A DNA stretch of 64,000 nucleotides from Primulina eburnea (taxonomy: Eukaryota > Streptophyta > Magnoliopsida > Lamiales > Gesneriaceae), in NCBI RefSeq assembly GCF_022965805.1, contig NC_133108.1, forward strand, positions 36,095,361 to 36,159,360. Reading direction: 5' to 3'. Made by a program: the position numbers and the translations under genes. The notes beneath the pieces were generated by a model that saw only the letters and a program-made list of their open reading frames with translations, did no database searches and was not told the origin of the DNA. Positions 1-9,904 of the stretch are shown here, one piece after another; position 1 is the stretch's first letter, and every line of letters starts with the position of its first letter.

Positions 1-108
1 GAAAATCATAGTGAAAATGTTTGCTCCTCGGAGCCCTGTATTGAAATAGCATGTTATAATTTTCTGTTGAGATTATGGTCTACGCAAGTGGCCCCTGCAC
101 TGAAATGA

Positions 109-260
109 ACTGACCGGTAACTGGCGACTGGATGAAGTAATAATCCCATGACCGGTAACTGACGACCGAGTTTAGTAATGATCCCATGACCGGTAACTGA
201 CGATCGGGTAAAATAATGCTCCCATGACCGGTAACTGACGACCGGGTAAAATAATGCTCC
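109..260. repeat. 38-bp tandem repeat, four copies
   Basis: Copies start at 109, 147, 185 and 223, with the start of a fifth at 261. Each carries the core catgaccggtaactgacga, which contains the palindrome ACCGGT. The last two copies differ by one base and the first is the most diverged. The array lies in the probable 3' LTR of element B, so it is likely an LTR sub-repeat rather than a satellite. Confidence 0.9.
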
Positions 261-1017
261 CATGATAGTGAAATGGCCACAAGCAATATCGCATAAATCT
301 CAAAAATGAATATTTTGCACGTAATATAATTAAATAACATCATTAAATATGAACAATTTCGATCTTCTTGCATTAAAATCATTTACTTGCGATACTTAAA
401 AATACCTATATGACTAGATTGAAGAGTGAAAGAAGATATAAACATGCCTTGGTTTGTTCTGACAGAAAACAAACGAAACAACGACGCGGCGCGGCGGAGA
501 CGGAGTGCTCTTCACTTTCTCATTTAATTCCTTTAAATTAAGCATGCACCATAATTATTATAATAGCGTAAAAATCATAAACGTGATGCATGAACATTTA
601 AAAATATCATGATTTGTTCTCAGGGCGCTGCTAGGACTAAAACCTCACCCCGGGTGCAAAATGACCATTTTGCCCCTATAACCCAAAAATTACCGTTTTA
701 CCCCTGGACCTCTAAAATTGACCCGAAGCTTACCAAACTCATTAAAATATCCCAAAACATAATTAAAAATATTCCTAGATGTAATTAGAGCCCAAAACCA
801 AAGTTAATCGATCTGTTTTAAAACTTGGACCGGGTCCCGATTTTAATCCGAAACGGCTCGAAATTTACCCGAAATTTTCCCAACTTACTATATTATCTTA
901 AAAATACTATGAAGCTCCTAATACCACAATATTAGACCCAAAACTCTCAGCTATTAATTAATAACATGAACAAAACTCTCGGCCAACACCTCAACCATAT
1001 TTCTTGCAACACATGCG

Positions 1018-1040
1018 CCCCCCCCCCCCCCCCCCCCCCC
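1018..1040. repeat. Poly-C tract, 23 bases
   Basis: An uninterrupted run of 23 C residues inside the element B LTR region. On the element's coding strand it is poly-G. Such runs are unstable in copying and in assembly, so the length is unreliable. Confidence 0.95.
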
Positions 1041-2202
1041 ACTTTCACTCCCTTTCGGTCCCCTCTAATCTCAGCACCTTTCCACCCCTTTAAATCTCTT
1101 CTTAAGGCTCTAACAGACCTCCTTAACTAGGCCAAAACCAACGCGAGATGCTGCCGTGCTACCATACGAAAACCCGAGCAAGATATTGCATCTCTTCCCT
1201 ATCGATCTACACCTCCAAGATTCTGAACTTCTCCCTCGTTCAAGTGCCCCTAGTCCTCTCCTAGTCTCCTACCAGACATAACAAAGGCTGATACACGGCT
1301 GGGGTCGAGCCCATGCACAGCCGCAGCCCTTGCCTTTTCACCTTCGAACCACCCGATATCCTAGCATCACACGTGAACTCTTCGGCTCTCACCTACAGCC
1401 GGTTATTCTCTGGTCCCATTTCATACTATCGTCTTAACACAGCAAGATCACCCTTAGACAACCACCTATCGGCAGCCCCTTTGCACACAGACAAGAAAAA
1501 CGTGAGTTTGAATTGAAACCGTGAGCTTCCTGGCATAACCGAGAAGGTTGACTGTGTATAAGCAAAAATCCGAACAATTTCAATAAGACATGGTACAAAA
1601 CACAAAATAACTGACGTGTATGATGCATGAAAGAATGTACACGACGTGCCTTGGTGCTGAATTAGCGTAACGTTAAAAATCCTGCGGGTAAAAATACCCA
1701 AAAATTCCCATGTTTGAAAAATACACTTAAAATGCTCTAAATTAATTTATAAAAATAAATCGTGTAATTAAAAATAATTTTCTGAAAATTATCCAGTCTC
1801 CGATCCTCGTACGAACGTGAAATGTAACTTAAAAATCTTAATGCACGAACTTTTAAAATTTCATGAAACAAATCCTATCATGCATGAATTATGCCTAAAA
1901 TGCATAAAATAATTAAACATAAATTAATGAAATAAATATGCTAAAATACCACTTCTTAAATAAGTCTTTATTAACTTATCTCAATACTCCATCTCCAGTC
2001 CGGTCTCACTTATTTAACTGAACAGGTAACTATTAAACTACTGCGTAAAATAAATAAATTTAAAGAAAAGAATTTAAATACTTGTGCAATAAAAATCATT
2101 TTAATTTGAATACTAGAAATTATGCATGGCTTATACGCATTCCAATTTATGGGTTCTACATAAATAATCTCGGATTACCACAATATAATCTCGGGCCCTA
2201 CA

Positions 2203-2220
2203 ATTCTCCCCCTCTGAGAC
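2203..2220 (-). other. Polypurine tract of element B
   Basis: On the minus strand the sequence gtctcagagggggagaat ends exactly where the 3' LTR (TGTAGGG...) begins. This is the expected plus-strand priming site of an LTR retrotransposon and fixes the LTR boundary at 2202. Confidence 0.85.
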
Positions 2221-2300
2221 ATGATTTCGTCCTCGAAATCACAGACAATCAACTCACATACAATAAGAATATATAACAGAAGCTAAATAAGAAACTCACA

Positions 2301-2655
2301 TCATTGAAACAATTCTGGAAATTTCTGTCTCATGTCTAATTCAGTCTCCCAGGTAGCTTCTTCAATGCCATGACGACTCCACTGAACTTTCACAAGTGGA
2401 ATAGTCTTCGTTCTGAGCTGCTTTTCTTTACGATCGAGAATCTGAAGTGGCTTTTCAAAATAACTCAAAGTTTCATCGAGTTCGGCCTCATCAGGCTGAA
2501 GAACATGAGAAGCATCAGGAAGATATTTCCGTAGCATAGAAACATGAAAGACATCATGTTTTCCAGATAGAGACGGAGGAATAGCGAGTCGATAGGCACG
2601 ATCACCTATCTTCTCAAAAATCTCATACGGACCGATATAATTTGGAGACAACTTT
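2301..2655 (-). pseudogene. Element B integrase C-terminus with chromodomain-like tail
   Basis: This is the last ~118 codons of B's polyprotein. It reads through the conserved blocks SPNYIGPYEI, HDVFHVSMLRKYLPD and a tail with IPLVKVQWSRHGIEEATWE, ending PELFQ and TGA at 2301-2303. The tail is the group of chromodomain-like ends found in Tekay chromoviruses, thought to guide integration to chromatin. This stretch itself has no stop. It is a fragment only because element A is inserted directly upstream; the rest of the integrase is at 16485-17160. An apparent longer ORF running on to 3119 is a chimera with A's LTR and is not a gene. Confidence 0.9.
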
Positions 2656-2784
2656 TGTAAGGCCCGAGATTTCAATAATTGTAATCTGATATGATTTGTC
2701 GATAATTGAGATGTAATTATTGACGGAAATGATTGGACCAGAAAAGATGGAAGAAAACACGAGATATGTACGAGGACAGAACAT

Positions 2785-3058
2785 CTCGCGCATATGCGCG
2801 ACAAAGAGCCGCGCATATGCGCGACAGCGGCAGAGGAACTCCCGCATATGCGCGAGAAGTGTGCACGCATATGTGCGAGAAGCCAAGCGGAAGTCCAGAG
2901 AATTTGGCGCATATGCGCCGAGTAAAGGCGCGCATATGCGCAAGCTGTAGTACGCCGAGACAGTAGGTCTCGCTTATATGCGCGAGCTGCCGAGAAGAGA
3001 AGCGCTGGACAGAACTTCCGGCGCATATGCGCGGGCCTTGGGCGCACATATGCGCGCG
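2785..3058. repeat. Array of GCGCATATGCGC palindromes in A LTR
   Basis: About nine copies of the palindrome GCGCATATGCGC or one- to two-base variants, usually flanked as ctcgcgcatatgcgcgag, are spread over about 270 bp. Clear copies lie near 2788, 2810, 2844, 2866, 2907, 2930, 2971, 3020 and 3042. The array ends about 45 bp before the TATA box, so it sits in the promoter-proximal U3. The same motif array occurs in the D LTRs. Role unknown; a protein-binding site cluster or an RNA/DNA hairpin are both possible. Confidence 0.9.
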
Positions 3059-3103
3059 ACATGCATAATGAAAATAAGCCACTTGGTTTTGGAATGCTCG
3101 AGA

Positions 3104-3112
3104 TATATATAA
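3104..3112 (+). promoter_or_regulatory. TATA box of A LTR
   Basis: TATATATAA lies directly downstream of the palindrome array and upstream of a pyrimidine-rich stretch. The equivalent place in the 3' LTR (near 15150) has the same sequence. This is the likely Pol II promoter of the element and suggests transcription starts around 3135-3145. Confidence 0.6.
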
Positions 3113-4191
3113 CCTTCATCTTTCCTCCCTTAGTTCTTCAGCAGAAACGAGGAAAGCTTCCAAGAAATCTTCAAAGCTCTACCTTGCACTAGAATTGTGA
3201 TTTTATACGATTCGATTATCCGATTTTTAATCCGAGCACAGTTCTGAGATCTTCTCGACACGAGCTACTACAGGACGTAAGTCTTATTGATTTCTGATAT
3301 CTATTGAAATTATGACATTGATGGAATTGGATATAATTCATATATGGTGTTCTTGTGATACTAGATATCGTATAACCGAAATCGGATCGAAGAAAAGATT
3401 GATTTTGGAATTGTTATGATTTTTCAGATTATATTGATTGAGATTGTACAGATTTGAGATTATGATCTGTTATTGTTAAGATTATGAGTTGTATTGATAT
3501 CGATTATGAGTTGTGGTATTATATCTGTGATGTTGAGATTGACGGGGTTATCGAGATTGTGTTGTTATGCCGTCGAAACATCAATAAATTGATATTGATC
3601 AGATTCAGTATTGATTGAGATTGTATCGTTATGACATTGACATTGATCAGATTATGTCTTGATATGAGTATTGATCAGAACAGGTCTTGAACTGAGTTGT
3701 ATATTGATACAATATATTTGATATTGTCATTGCCAGATTGAGTATTGAAAGACAGTAAGTTCGAGACGTCGACAGAGTCAGATCGACAGAACGAAATGAA
3801 AGGTATAAATTGATGTTGATGCGGATTGCACAACTCGGGATCCCTAGATTAGGACGAGTTGAGTCGGAGTCTAAGAGTCACAGAGTGTGTTTCATGTTCT
3901 GATTTGATACATGTTATGACTATCTGTTTTATGCTTTTATACTTGTTAATATGAGATGCATGTATACTTGATTTATACTGAGAATATAATTCTCTGGAGT
4001 ATCCGGATGTTGTCTTATTTGTATGTGTGCATGAAAACATGTGGGACAGGATCAGGATCAGGAAGATGATGAGAGATTATAGTTAGCGTGGAGATTCGGG
4101 CCCAGAAGCAGAATAGGATTCAACACTTGATGTATAGCTGTTGAACCTAGTTAAGATAGAGACATGTAATACATGATTTGTAATTTGATAT

Positions 4192-4194
<3 letters not shown>

Positions 4195-4243
<49 letters not shown>
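4195..4243. repeat. (TA)n microsatellite in A 5' LTR
   Basis: About 24 TA units near the end of the 5' LTR. The 3' LTR has only gatatgtatatc at the matching place (near 16340), so the expansion occurred after insertion in one LTR. Confidence 0.95.
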
Positions 4244-4245
<2 letters not shown>

Positions 4246-4375
4246 AATAGATTACAATTACGTTTCCGCATTTGTATTTTAAAAAGAAAAAAATTTAGTC
4301 CCACTTTTCTTAATTGTTATATTTGACATTAATAATGATTAAGACATGAATTAGCGTCCGGGTCCCCACAGCAGG

Positions 4376-4387
4376 TGGTATCAGAGC
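4376..4387 (+). other. Primer binding site of element A (tRNA-iMet type)
   Basis: TGGTATCAGAGC follows the 5' LTR after five bases. It is complementary to the 3' end of initiator tRNA-Met and is the usual minus-strand priming site of chromoviruses. The following untranslated leader, to about 4635, contains nothing else I recognise. Confidence 0.92.
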
Positions 4388-4667
4388 GATAGATCCTTTA
4401 GACTGAGATAGAAGCTAGTGAGCGAGATAGATTGATGTTTTCTTTCCTTGCTTTTGATTGCTAGCATGATCTACTGATTTAATACATGTTTACCTGATTA
4501 TCTGATTTTGATATGGTAATGTGTATTATTGAAAATGAATCAGAACCGATTCTTGATCAGCAGTAAGATGATCAGAGGAGGGCTGAAACAGGTTTGTTGT
4601 ATCTGGTTACTAACCCTTTTGATAATCAGATTGATCTCCTCAAAGAATCCTTGAACAGGGTAGTATC

Positions 4668-5690
4668 TTGATTGATACGATGGATGTGTCAGAAAATCCG
4701 ATGGAAATACAGATGAGGAGGTTTCAGTCATTCCAATCGTCGATTCTGAAGGATACTGAAACGACTGTTGATTGTGAGAGCTGGCTATATGATATAGAGA
4801 TATTGTTCGATTCACTTGAGTACTCGGATGAACGAAGAATGAAATTGATTGGGCAACAGTTACAGGAGGTCGCAAAGAGTTGGTGGATTGCAACCAAAGA
4901 AGCCTTAGAACAGCATGGTACAGTGATTACATGGAAAATCTTGAAAACTGAATTCTATCGAAGGTTTTTCCCAGTTTCGTACCGAGAGGACAAGAGGGCA
5001 GAGTTTGAAACTTTGAAACATGGTCAGCTAAACATTGAAGAATATGTTGCCCAATTTTCTACCTTGCTACATTTTGCTCCTCACGTGGTTGGGGATGATG
5101 AAGCTGTGACTGATCAGTTTGTTAAGGGATTGAATCCTGAGATATTGACATTGGTGAACACAGGCCGACTTTATAATTTTGCTGATGCTCTGAGTAGAGC
5201 CAAGAGAGCCGAAGCCAGTCTAATGAGACACAAAGGAGCTTCGTTTGTGCCTCCAACATCGAGACCACAACAACCACCTCTTAGATTTGAGACAGGTAGT
5301 AGCAGCAGTGGGAAGAAAGATTCTCTGAAAGCTAGAAAGAAGTAGTTTAAGAAGTTAAAGAGCGCTTCATCTAGCTCCAGTAGTTCTTGTCAGTGCTATA
5401 CAGGAGTCTACTGCAGAACTTGTGGAGGGAGACGTCCCACCGAGCAATGCCAAGGATTGTTTGGTAGTTGCCGTATTTGTCGACAGCCAGGACATTTTGC
5501 GAGAGTCTGTCCACAGCGAAGTTCCCGAAGATTCCAGGGAGCAGAATCATCTAGATCAGTAACTCAGACTAATAAACCATCATCTGTTGATCACTCTTTT
5601 AAACCACCCTCTACTCAGACACATCCAGGGCCAGAAGGAAGCCAGAGGGGTTGTAGTGACCAAGGAACAGACCCAGGACGCGCTTGATGA
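4668..5690 (+). pseudogene. Element A gag, decayed
   Basis: This encodes the retrotransposon gag domain (capsid-like, packaging the RNA), followed by a serine-rich linker and zinc knuckles. The reading frame from 4668 is open to TAG at 5343-5345, then continues in the same frame through CRTCGG and the knuckle [14 protein letters not shown] (CX2CX4HX4C) near 5470-5510. Comparison with D shows that the original start would lie near 4636, but the ATG and first codons are damaged there. A frameshift near 5640 leads to a TGA at 5685. Matching blocks such as LQEVAKSWW and FFPVSYREDKRAEF are shared with D gag. The product would be a truncated gag without a proper start. Confidence 0.85.
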
Positions 5691-6735
5691 TATAGTGGCA
5701 GGTATCTGTTCTTTTATGATTATTCTACATATATATTGAAAGACATACAAATACAACTCATACATTATTTCTGAATGAATTGCATTGATGTATGCTTTAT
5801 CTGTTGAGTCCGTATCTGCTGTAGTATGTAGTTCTTTACCTTTTGGGGAAGAATTTTGATATCATTAAATTCTGTGAAATATCGTATACTACAGTAAGAT
5901 AGGAATGAGATTGAGTTAGCTGGTGTTGTACTTGTGTCGTCTGATAGTGACAGCATTCTTGATATTCTTATGCCGACCAAGTACAGAGTTACCGTAGACT
6001 GTTCCCAGAAGATGGTAAGATTTAGACTTGAAATGGCCGAAGAATGAACACTATATGGTAAGGATTCTAGATCTAGAATTCCTTTGATATATGTAATGTT
6101 CATGACTCGATGATTTCTGAAAGGAACAGAGGGATTCTTTATGTATTCAGTTGATTTACTGAAGTCGAGTTTATCATTGGCTGATTTGCCAGTGACATAA
6201 GAGTTGCTAGTGTTTCCCAGATGAGATTCCGGGTTGCCCTTGATTTGAGAGATAGATTTCAGAATTGAATGAATTCCAGGTATTGTTCTTATTTCTAGAA
6301 CTCCGTACAGAATGATACTGATTGAATTGAAAGATTTAAAAAATCAGTTTGAATATTACTGGCCGAGAGTACATCTGATTGAGTATTTCTCTTTGGGATG
6401 CTTCAGTTATGTTTGTGGGTTGATGAACTCTATATTCAGAAGCATCTTGACGATTTTATGCTTGTCTTACCTATGATATTCTGATATATTCGAAGCATAT
6501 GACTGATCAGGTCAAACATTTAAAAACGGTATTGAATATTTTGAGAACTGAGATGTTGTACACAGAAACTGTTGAGATGTGAATTTTGGCTGAGACAAAT
6601 TGTGTTTGAGGCAGATTATATCCGAAGATGATGTCTCGATTGATCTTAGCACTGTTGAGACCGTGATCACTTGGCTGAGAACGACATCAGTGTCAGAAAT
6701 TACAGTTGCATGAGTTTGCAGGCTATTATATATGA
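5691..6735 (+). pseudogene. Element A protease and reverse transcriptase remnants
   Basis: No open frame remains, but blocks parallel to B and D can be followed at DNA level. There is a protease-to-RT linker near 6045-6260 (matching the segment with SRIPL and [15 protein letters not shown] in D). An RT core lies near 6290-6560 and the RT end near 6700-6730 (LAGYY). The catalytic protease aspartate region and the RT FIDD region are broken by indels. RNase H, expected next, is absent: the sequence jumps to the RNase H-integrase linker at about 6780, implying a deletion of several hundred bases. Inactive. Confidence 0.7.
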
Positions 6736-6779
6736 CTGTTGTGTTGAATCTGACTGAGAATTGTTATTTTTCTGAATCA

Positions 6780-8145
6780 TTATTTGAGATAGATTGTAAA
6801 CTATTGAGATTATACACCGTTTAAGCCGAATCAGAACTGATTTTGAGAATTAAAGCATCTCAGAAAGTTGATCAGAATGGGCAGAACTTGATATCGATAG
6901 TCAGAGCAGGGTATCGATCAGAATATCAGGTATGTGATACTGTATTGTATATGAATAACCGATCTGTTGTGCCAGATGTTTCGGATTTGAAACGACAGGT
7001 GTTGTCAGAAGTGCACAATAATCGATTCAGCATTTATCCTAATGACAGAAAGAGGTATGATAAGTTGAAAAGACAATGTTGATAGAAACAGATGGGATCA
7101 GATATGGCAGAGTTTGTACGGAAATGTCTGAATTGCCGACAGATGAAGACAGAAAGAAAAAAACCAGGATATTGGTTATAGAGCTTATCGATTCCTGAAT
7201 GGAAATGAGATCACATTTCCAGGGATATCGTGACAAAGCTACTATATTCCTCCCGAGATTGCGATGCGATTTGGCTTGTGATTGACGGATCTACCAAATC
7301 AGCAGATATTATTTTGTACAAGATGACGTACAGATATGACCAGATGACTGAAATTTATGTCAAAGAAGTGGTCAAATTACACAGAATGCCGAAAGTTGAT
7401 TATATCAGACCGTGATTTCGGTTGACTTTGCACGTTTGGCAGAGTGTACAACAAGCTCTTTCACATATTATCCACGGACTAATGAATAGTCATAACGGAT
7501 TATCCAGATACTGAAAGATATGCTTAGAGCTGTAATGCTTGATTTAGCACTGATTGGCAGGATTCATTGTCACTTTGGGAGTTTCGTACCACAACCATTA
7601 TTGAACGAGTACTGAGATAGTATCGTTTGAGGTGTTGTACGACAAGAAATGCAGCTGTACTTGAGATAATATCTCCGAGGTACCTGAGATTGGACCTGAC
7701 ATGATCAGAGATATAACAGAAAAATGAAATTGATTCAGAAGAAAATTAAGACAGCTTAGTATAGATCGACTATAATATGCCAACGTCAGACGATGACCGT
7801 TGGTATTTGAAACAAGGGATTGAATAGTGAATTGATTTAGATTAAACAGAATTGATGGCAGATGACGATGTTGATCTGTTTTGAGCTGTTGATTGGTATA
7901 CACGGATATTGTATAGCCAGTATTCTGAGAACGATTCTATCAGAATTTCTTCGAGTTGTATTATGAAATTATACTTCTTGAATTTTTATTCCAGATTGGA
8001 ATCAGAATCAGAAAAACAAAAATGATTTAGAACAAAGACTGTTCCGCTGATGAAAATTCAGTGGAGTCGTCAAAACATCGAAGAAGTTACCGGAGAACCA
8101 GAATCTGATATGAAACAGAAATTCCAGAATTGTTTCATCGAGGTG
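6780..8145 (+). pseudogene. Element A integrase remnant
   Basis: Broken integrase in several frames. Recognisable parts are an N-terminal zinc-binding region near 7010-7150 with the CLNC pair intact, the catalytic core start near 7200-7420, the core end near 7440-7640, and a chromodomain-like tail near 8040-8140 (PLMKIQWSRQ). Numerous stops and frameshifts rule out function. The segment between about 7800 and 8030 is too diverged to align by eye. Confidence 0.75.
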
Positions 8146-8236
8146 AGTTTTCTGATTAACTTCCGTATACATTCTGGCGGATATGATTACCTCTGATACG
8201 ATATGATTGCCTGTGATTTCGGGGACGAAATCATAT

Positions 8237-8261
8237 CTTGGGGGGGGGGGGGGGGGAGAAA
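8237..8261 (+). other. Polypurine tract of element A with a 17-base G run
   Basis: The run g(17) followed by agaaa ends at the first base of the 3' LTR (8262). D has the same tract with only eight to nine Gs, so the G run has expanded here. Confidence 0.88.
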
Positions 8262-8491
8262 TGTAAGGCCCGAGATTTCGATAATTGTAATCCAATATGA
8301 TTTGTCGATAATTGATATGTAATTATAGACGGAAATGATTGGACCAGAAAAGATTGAAGAAAACACGAAATATGTGCGAGGACAGAACACCTCGCGCATA
8401 TGCGTGTAATGATCATGGGCTATCCCGATCTTGGGCTTTGCTCTGAACTCTCTCTGGACTCTGGGCTCTCCCCTCATGGGCTTTCCCATGC

Positions 8492-8529
8492 ATCATTACA
8501 ATAAAAGGCGCGCCTTTTATTGTAATGAT
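8492..8529. repeat. Perfect 38-bp palindrome
   Basis: The arms are ATCATTACAATAAAAGGCG and its exact complement, meeting at a central GGCGCGCC. It joins the first two direct copies of the 92-bp unit. Half of the same linker (cttttattgtaatgat) recurs near 9507, so it belongs to the repeat unit and did not form just once. Confidence 0.95.
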
Positions 8530-8712
8530 CATGGACTATCCCGATCTTGGGCTTTGCTCTGAAATCTCTCTGGACTCTGGGCTCTCCCCTCACAGGCTTT
8601 CCCATGCATCATTACTCATAAGCTACTCCAGCCCAGGCACTGGAGTTTGTACCTCCCCAGGATCGAACCTAAGACCACCTGGATATATAGGTACTTAGCA
8701 CAATCCTGACCT

Positions 8713-9275
8713 ACGACAAGCAGTAAGTACTGAAGACTCAATATTGGACAGAAGGGTCCTTGGAAGGAAGGCGAGCAAGCCGGTATTGGTACTGAATGAA
8801 CATATCAAACAAAGACGAAATCATATCATGCCATAAAAGACTTTTTTATGTATAGAGGGCTCAAAAGACAAGCCCAGCCTCCTTCGGATCCTTTCATTCT
8901 GATTGTGACTTTAGTGACCCGCGTTGGCAAGGGAAGAGAGTTCTTCTATAGAGAGATATGAGCTGCTATTAGTTCACTTCACCCAGTCTAAAGTCTAGCG
9001 CCTAGTCTTGCAAGCAAGGGACACAAAGAATCACCGGAACGAAGGCTGATGAAGAGGCTATTTTAGGACTTGAGCTCCGAATCAGGCTTTCGGAGTGGTG
9101 GCAAGCAGGGCCCAAAAGAGAAAGTTCAATCTGACCCTAAGCAGATGCTTTTGACATCTTATTCCCATCCGCTTTTCAGGTTTGACATGACATTAGAGCT
9201 CTCGTCAGCTCTTCGGGATTAACTTGATTGACCTAAGGTGAGGAATTCGAGAATTTTTCAGGTAAAAAAAGCTGA
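8713..9275. other. Unique core of the composite, possibly organellar DNA
   Basis: This stretch has a more even base composition than the surrounding AT-rich retroelements and shows no LTR, primer site, gag or pol similarity and no long ORF. Parts such as ccttcggatcctttcattc and gctttcggagtggtggcaa look to me like plant mitochondrial intergenic sequence. That is an impression from style, not from an alignment. It could equally be a captured nuclear fragment. Confidence 0.3.
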
Positions 9276-9279
9276 CCAG

Positions 9280-9368
9280 GATTGTGCTAAGTACCTATAT
9301 ATCCAGGTGGTCTTAGGTTCGATCCTGGGGAGGTACAAACTCCAGTGCCTGGGCTGGAGTAGCTTATG
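9280..9368 (+). repeat. Module with tRNA-like B-box, SINE-like
   Basis: Read forward, tgtgctaagtacc is followed about 30 bases later by GGTTCGATCC, which fits a Pol III B box. Further copies are at about 9456-9505 (forward, short) and, reversed, at 8617-8708 and 9605-9700. A weak A-box-like sequence starts the module. It may be the head of a tRNA-derived SINE built into the composite; the absence of a clear A-rich tail leaves this open. Confidence 0.35.
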
Positions 9369-9904
9369 AGTAATGATGCATGGGAAAGCCCGTGAGGGGA
9401 GAGCCCAGAGTCCATAGAGAGTTCAGAGCAAAGCCCAAGATCGGGATAGCCCATGATTGTGCTAAGTACCTATATATCCAGGTGGTCTTAGGTTCGATCC
9501 TGGGTCTTTTATTGTAATGATCATGGGCTATCCCGATCTTGGGCTTTGCTCTAAACTCTCTCTGGACTCTGGGCTCTCCCTTCACGGGCTTTCCCATGCA
9601 TCATTACTCATAAGCTACTCTAGCCCAGGCACTGGAGTTTGTACCTCCTCAGGATCGAACCTAAGACCACCTGGATATATAGGTACTTAGCACAATCCTG
9701 GGCTGGAGTAGCTTATGAGTAATGATGCATGGGAAAGATCGTGAGGGGAGAGCCCAGAGTCCAGAGAGAGTTCAGAGCAAAGCCCAAGATCGGGATAGCC
9801 CATGATCATTACAATGCGCGACAAGGAGCCGGGCATATTCGCGACAGTGGCAGAGGACCTCGCGCATATGCGCGAGAAGTGTGCGCACATATGCGCGAGC
9901 TGTG

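Larger units (their letters stand above)
1..2202 (-). repeat. 3' LTR of element B, left end open
   Basis: Read on the minus strand the LTR starts TGTAGGGCCCGAG directly after the purine tract at 2203-2220. This start resembles the LTR start of element A (TGTAAGGCCCGAG). It continues AT-rich to the window edge with no recognisable gene. The other end of the LTR is not identified and some of the first few hundred bases may be outside it. Several ORFs of 60-100 codons occur here but none resembles a known protein. The stretch contains a 38-bp tandem repeat and a 23-base poly-C run. Confidence 0.65.
2656..4370 (+). repeat. Element A 5' LTR
   Basis: 1715 bp, TG...CA ends. It holds a palindrome array (2785-3058), a TATA box just after it and a (TA)n tract near the end. 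Compared with the 3' copy it lacks about 420 bp (the region matching about 15545-15965). The 3' copy in turn lacks about 340 bp that is present here (about 3200-3538). The two LTRs therefore decayed by separate deletions. No protein-coding gene is seen inside. Confidence 0.93.
8405..9813. mobile_element. Inverted-repeat (foldback-like) composite insertion
   Basis: 1409 bp flanked by the TSD ATGCG (8400-8404 and 9814-9818). Its ends are inverted copies: TGTAATGATCATGGGC at 8405 and the complement ending GATCATTACA at 9813. A ~92-bp unit with similar ends occurs forward at 8405 and 8521, and reversed at about 9371, forward at about 9515 and reversed at about 9720. A second module with aggttcgatcctgg is attached to most copies. 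A unique core lies at 8713-9275. No transposase or reverse transcriptase is encoded, so it must move or have formed with outside help. TG...CA ends and a 5-bp TSD resemble LTR elements, but the units are inverted rather than direct. Confidence 0.7.

Noticed and set aside
54..382. Overlapping repetitive minus-strand ORFs near the left edge
   Set aside because: They are translations of the 38-bp tandem repeat in an LTR, without start context or similarity.
1313..1701. Short ORFs on both strands
   Set aside because: They lie in LTR sequence, overlap each other and show no domain or codon pattern.
2623..3082. Several ORFs rich in HMR, AYA and RICA repeats
   Set aside because: They are six-frame readings of the GCGCATATGCGC palindromes. 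The same appears at 14864-15160, 20180-20431 and 59613-59915.
2301..3119. A 272-codon minus-strand ORF that looks like a fusion protein
   Set aside because: Only 2301-2655 is integrase. The rest is translation of A's LTR palindrome array across the insertion junction.
5700..5760. An intron after gag in element A like that in G
   Set aside because: The gtatct following gtggcag is simply the protease coding sequence as in B, followed by a degraded stretch; no AG site restores a frame.
9316..9325. A tRNA gene at the GGTTCGATCC motif
   Set aside because: Only a T-loop-like sequence is present; no acceptor or anticodon stem can be formed around it.
8405..9813. A Cassandra-type TRIM element
   Set aside because: No 5S rRNA-like sequence is present and the units are inverted, not direct LTRs.
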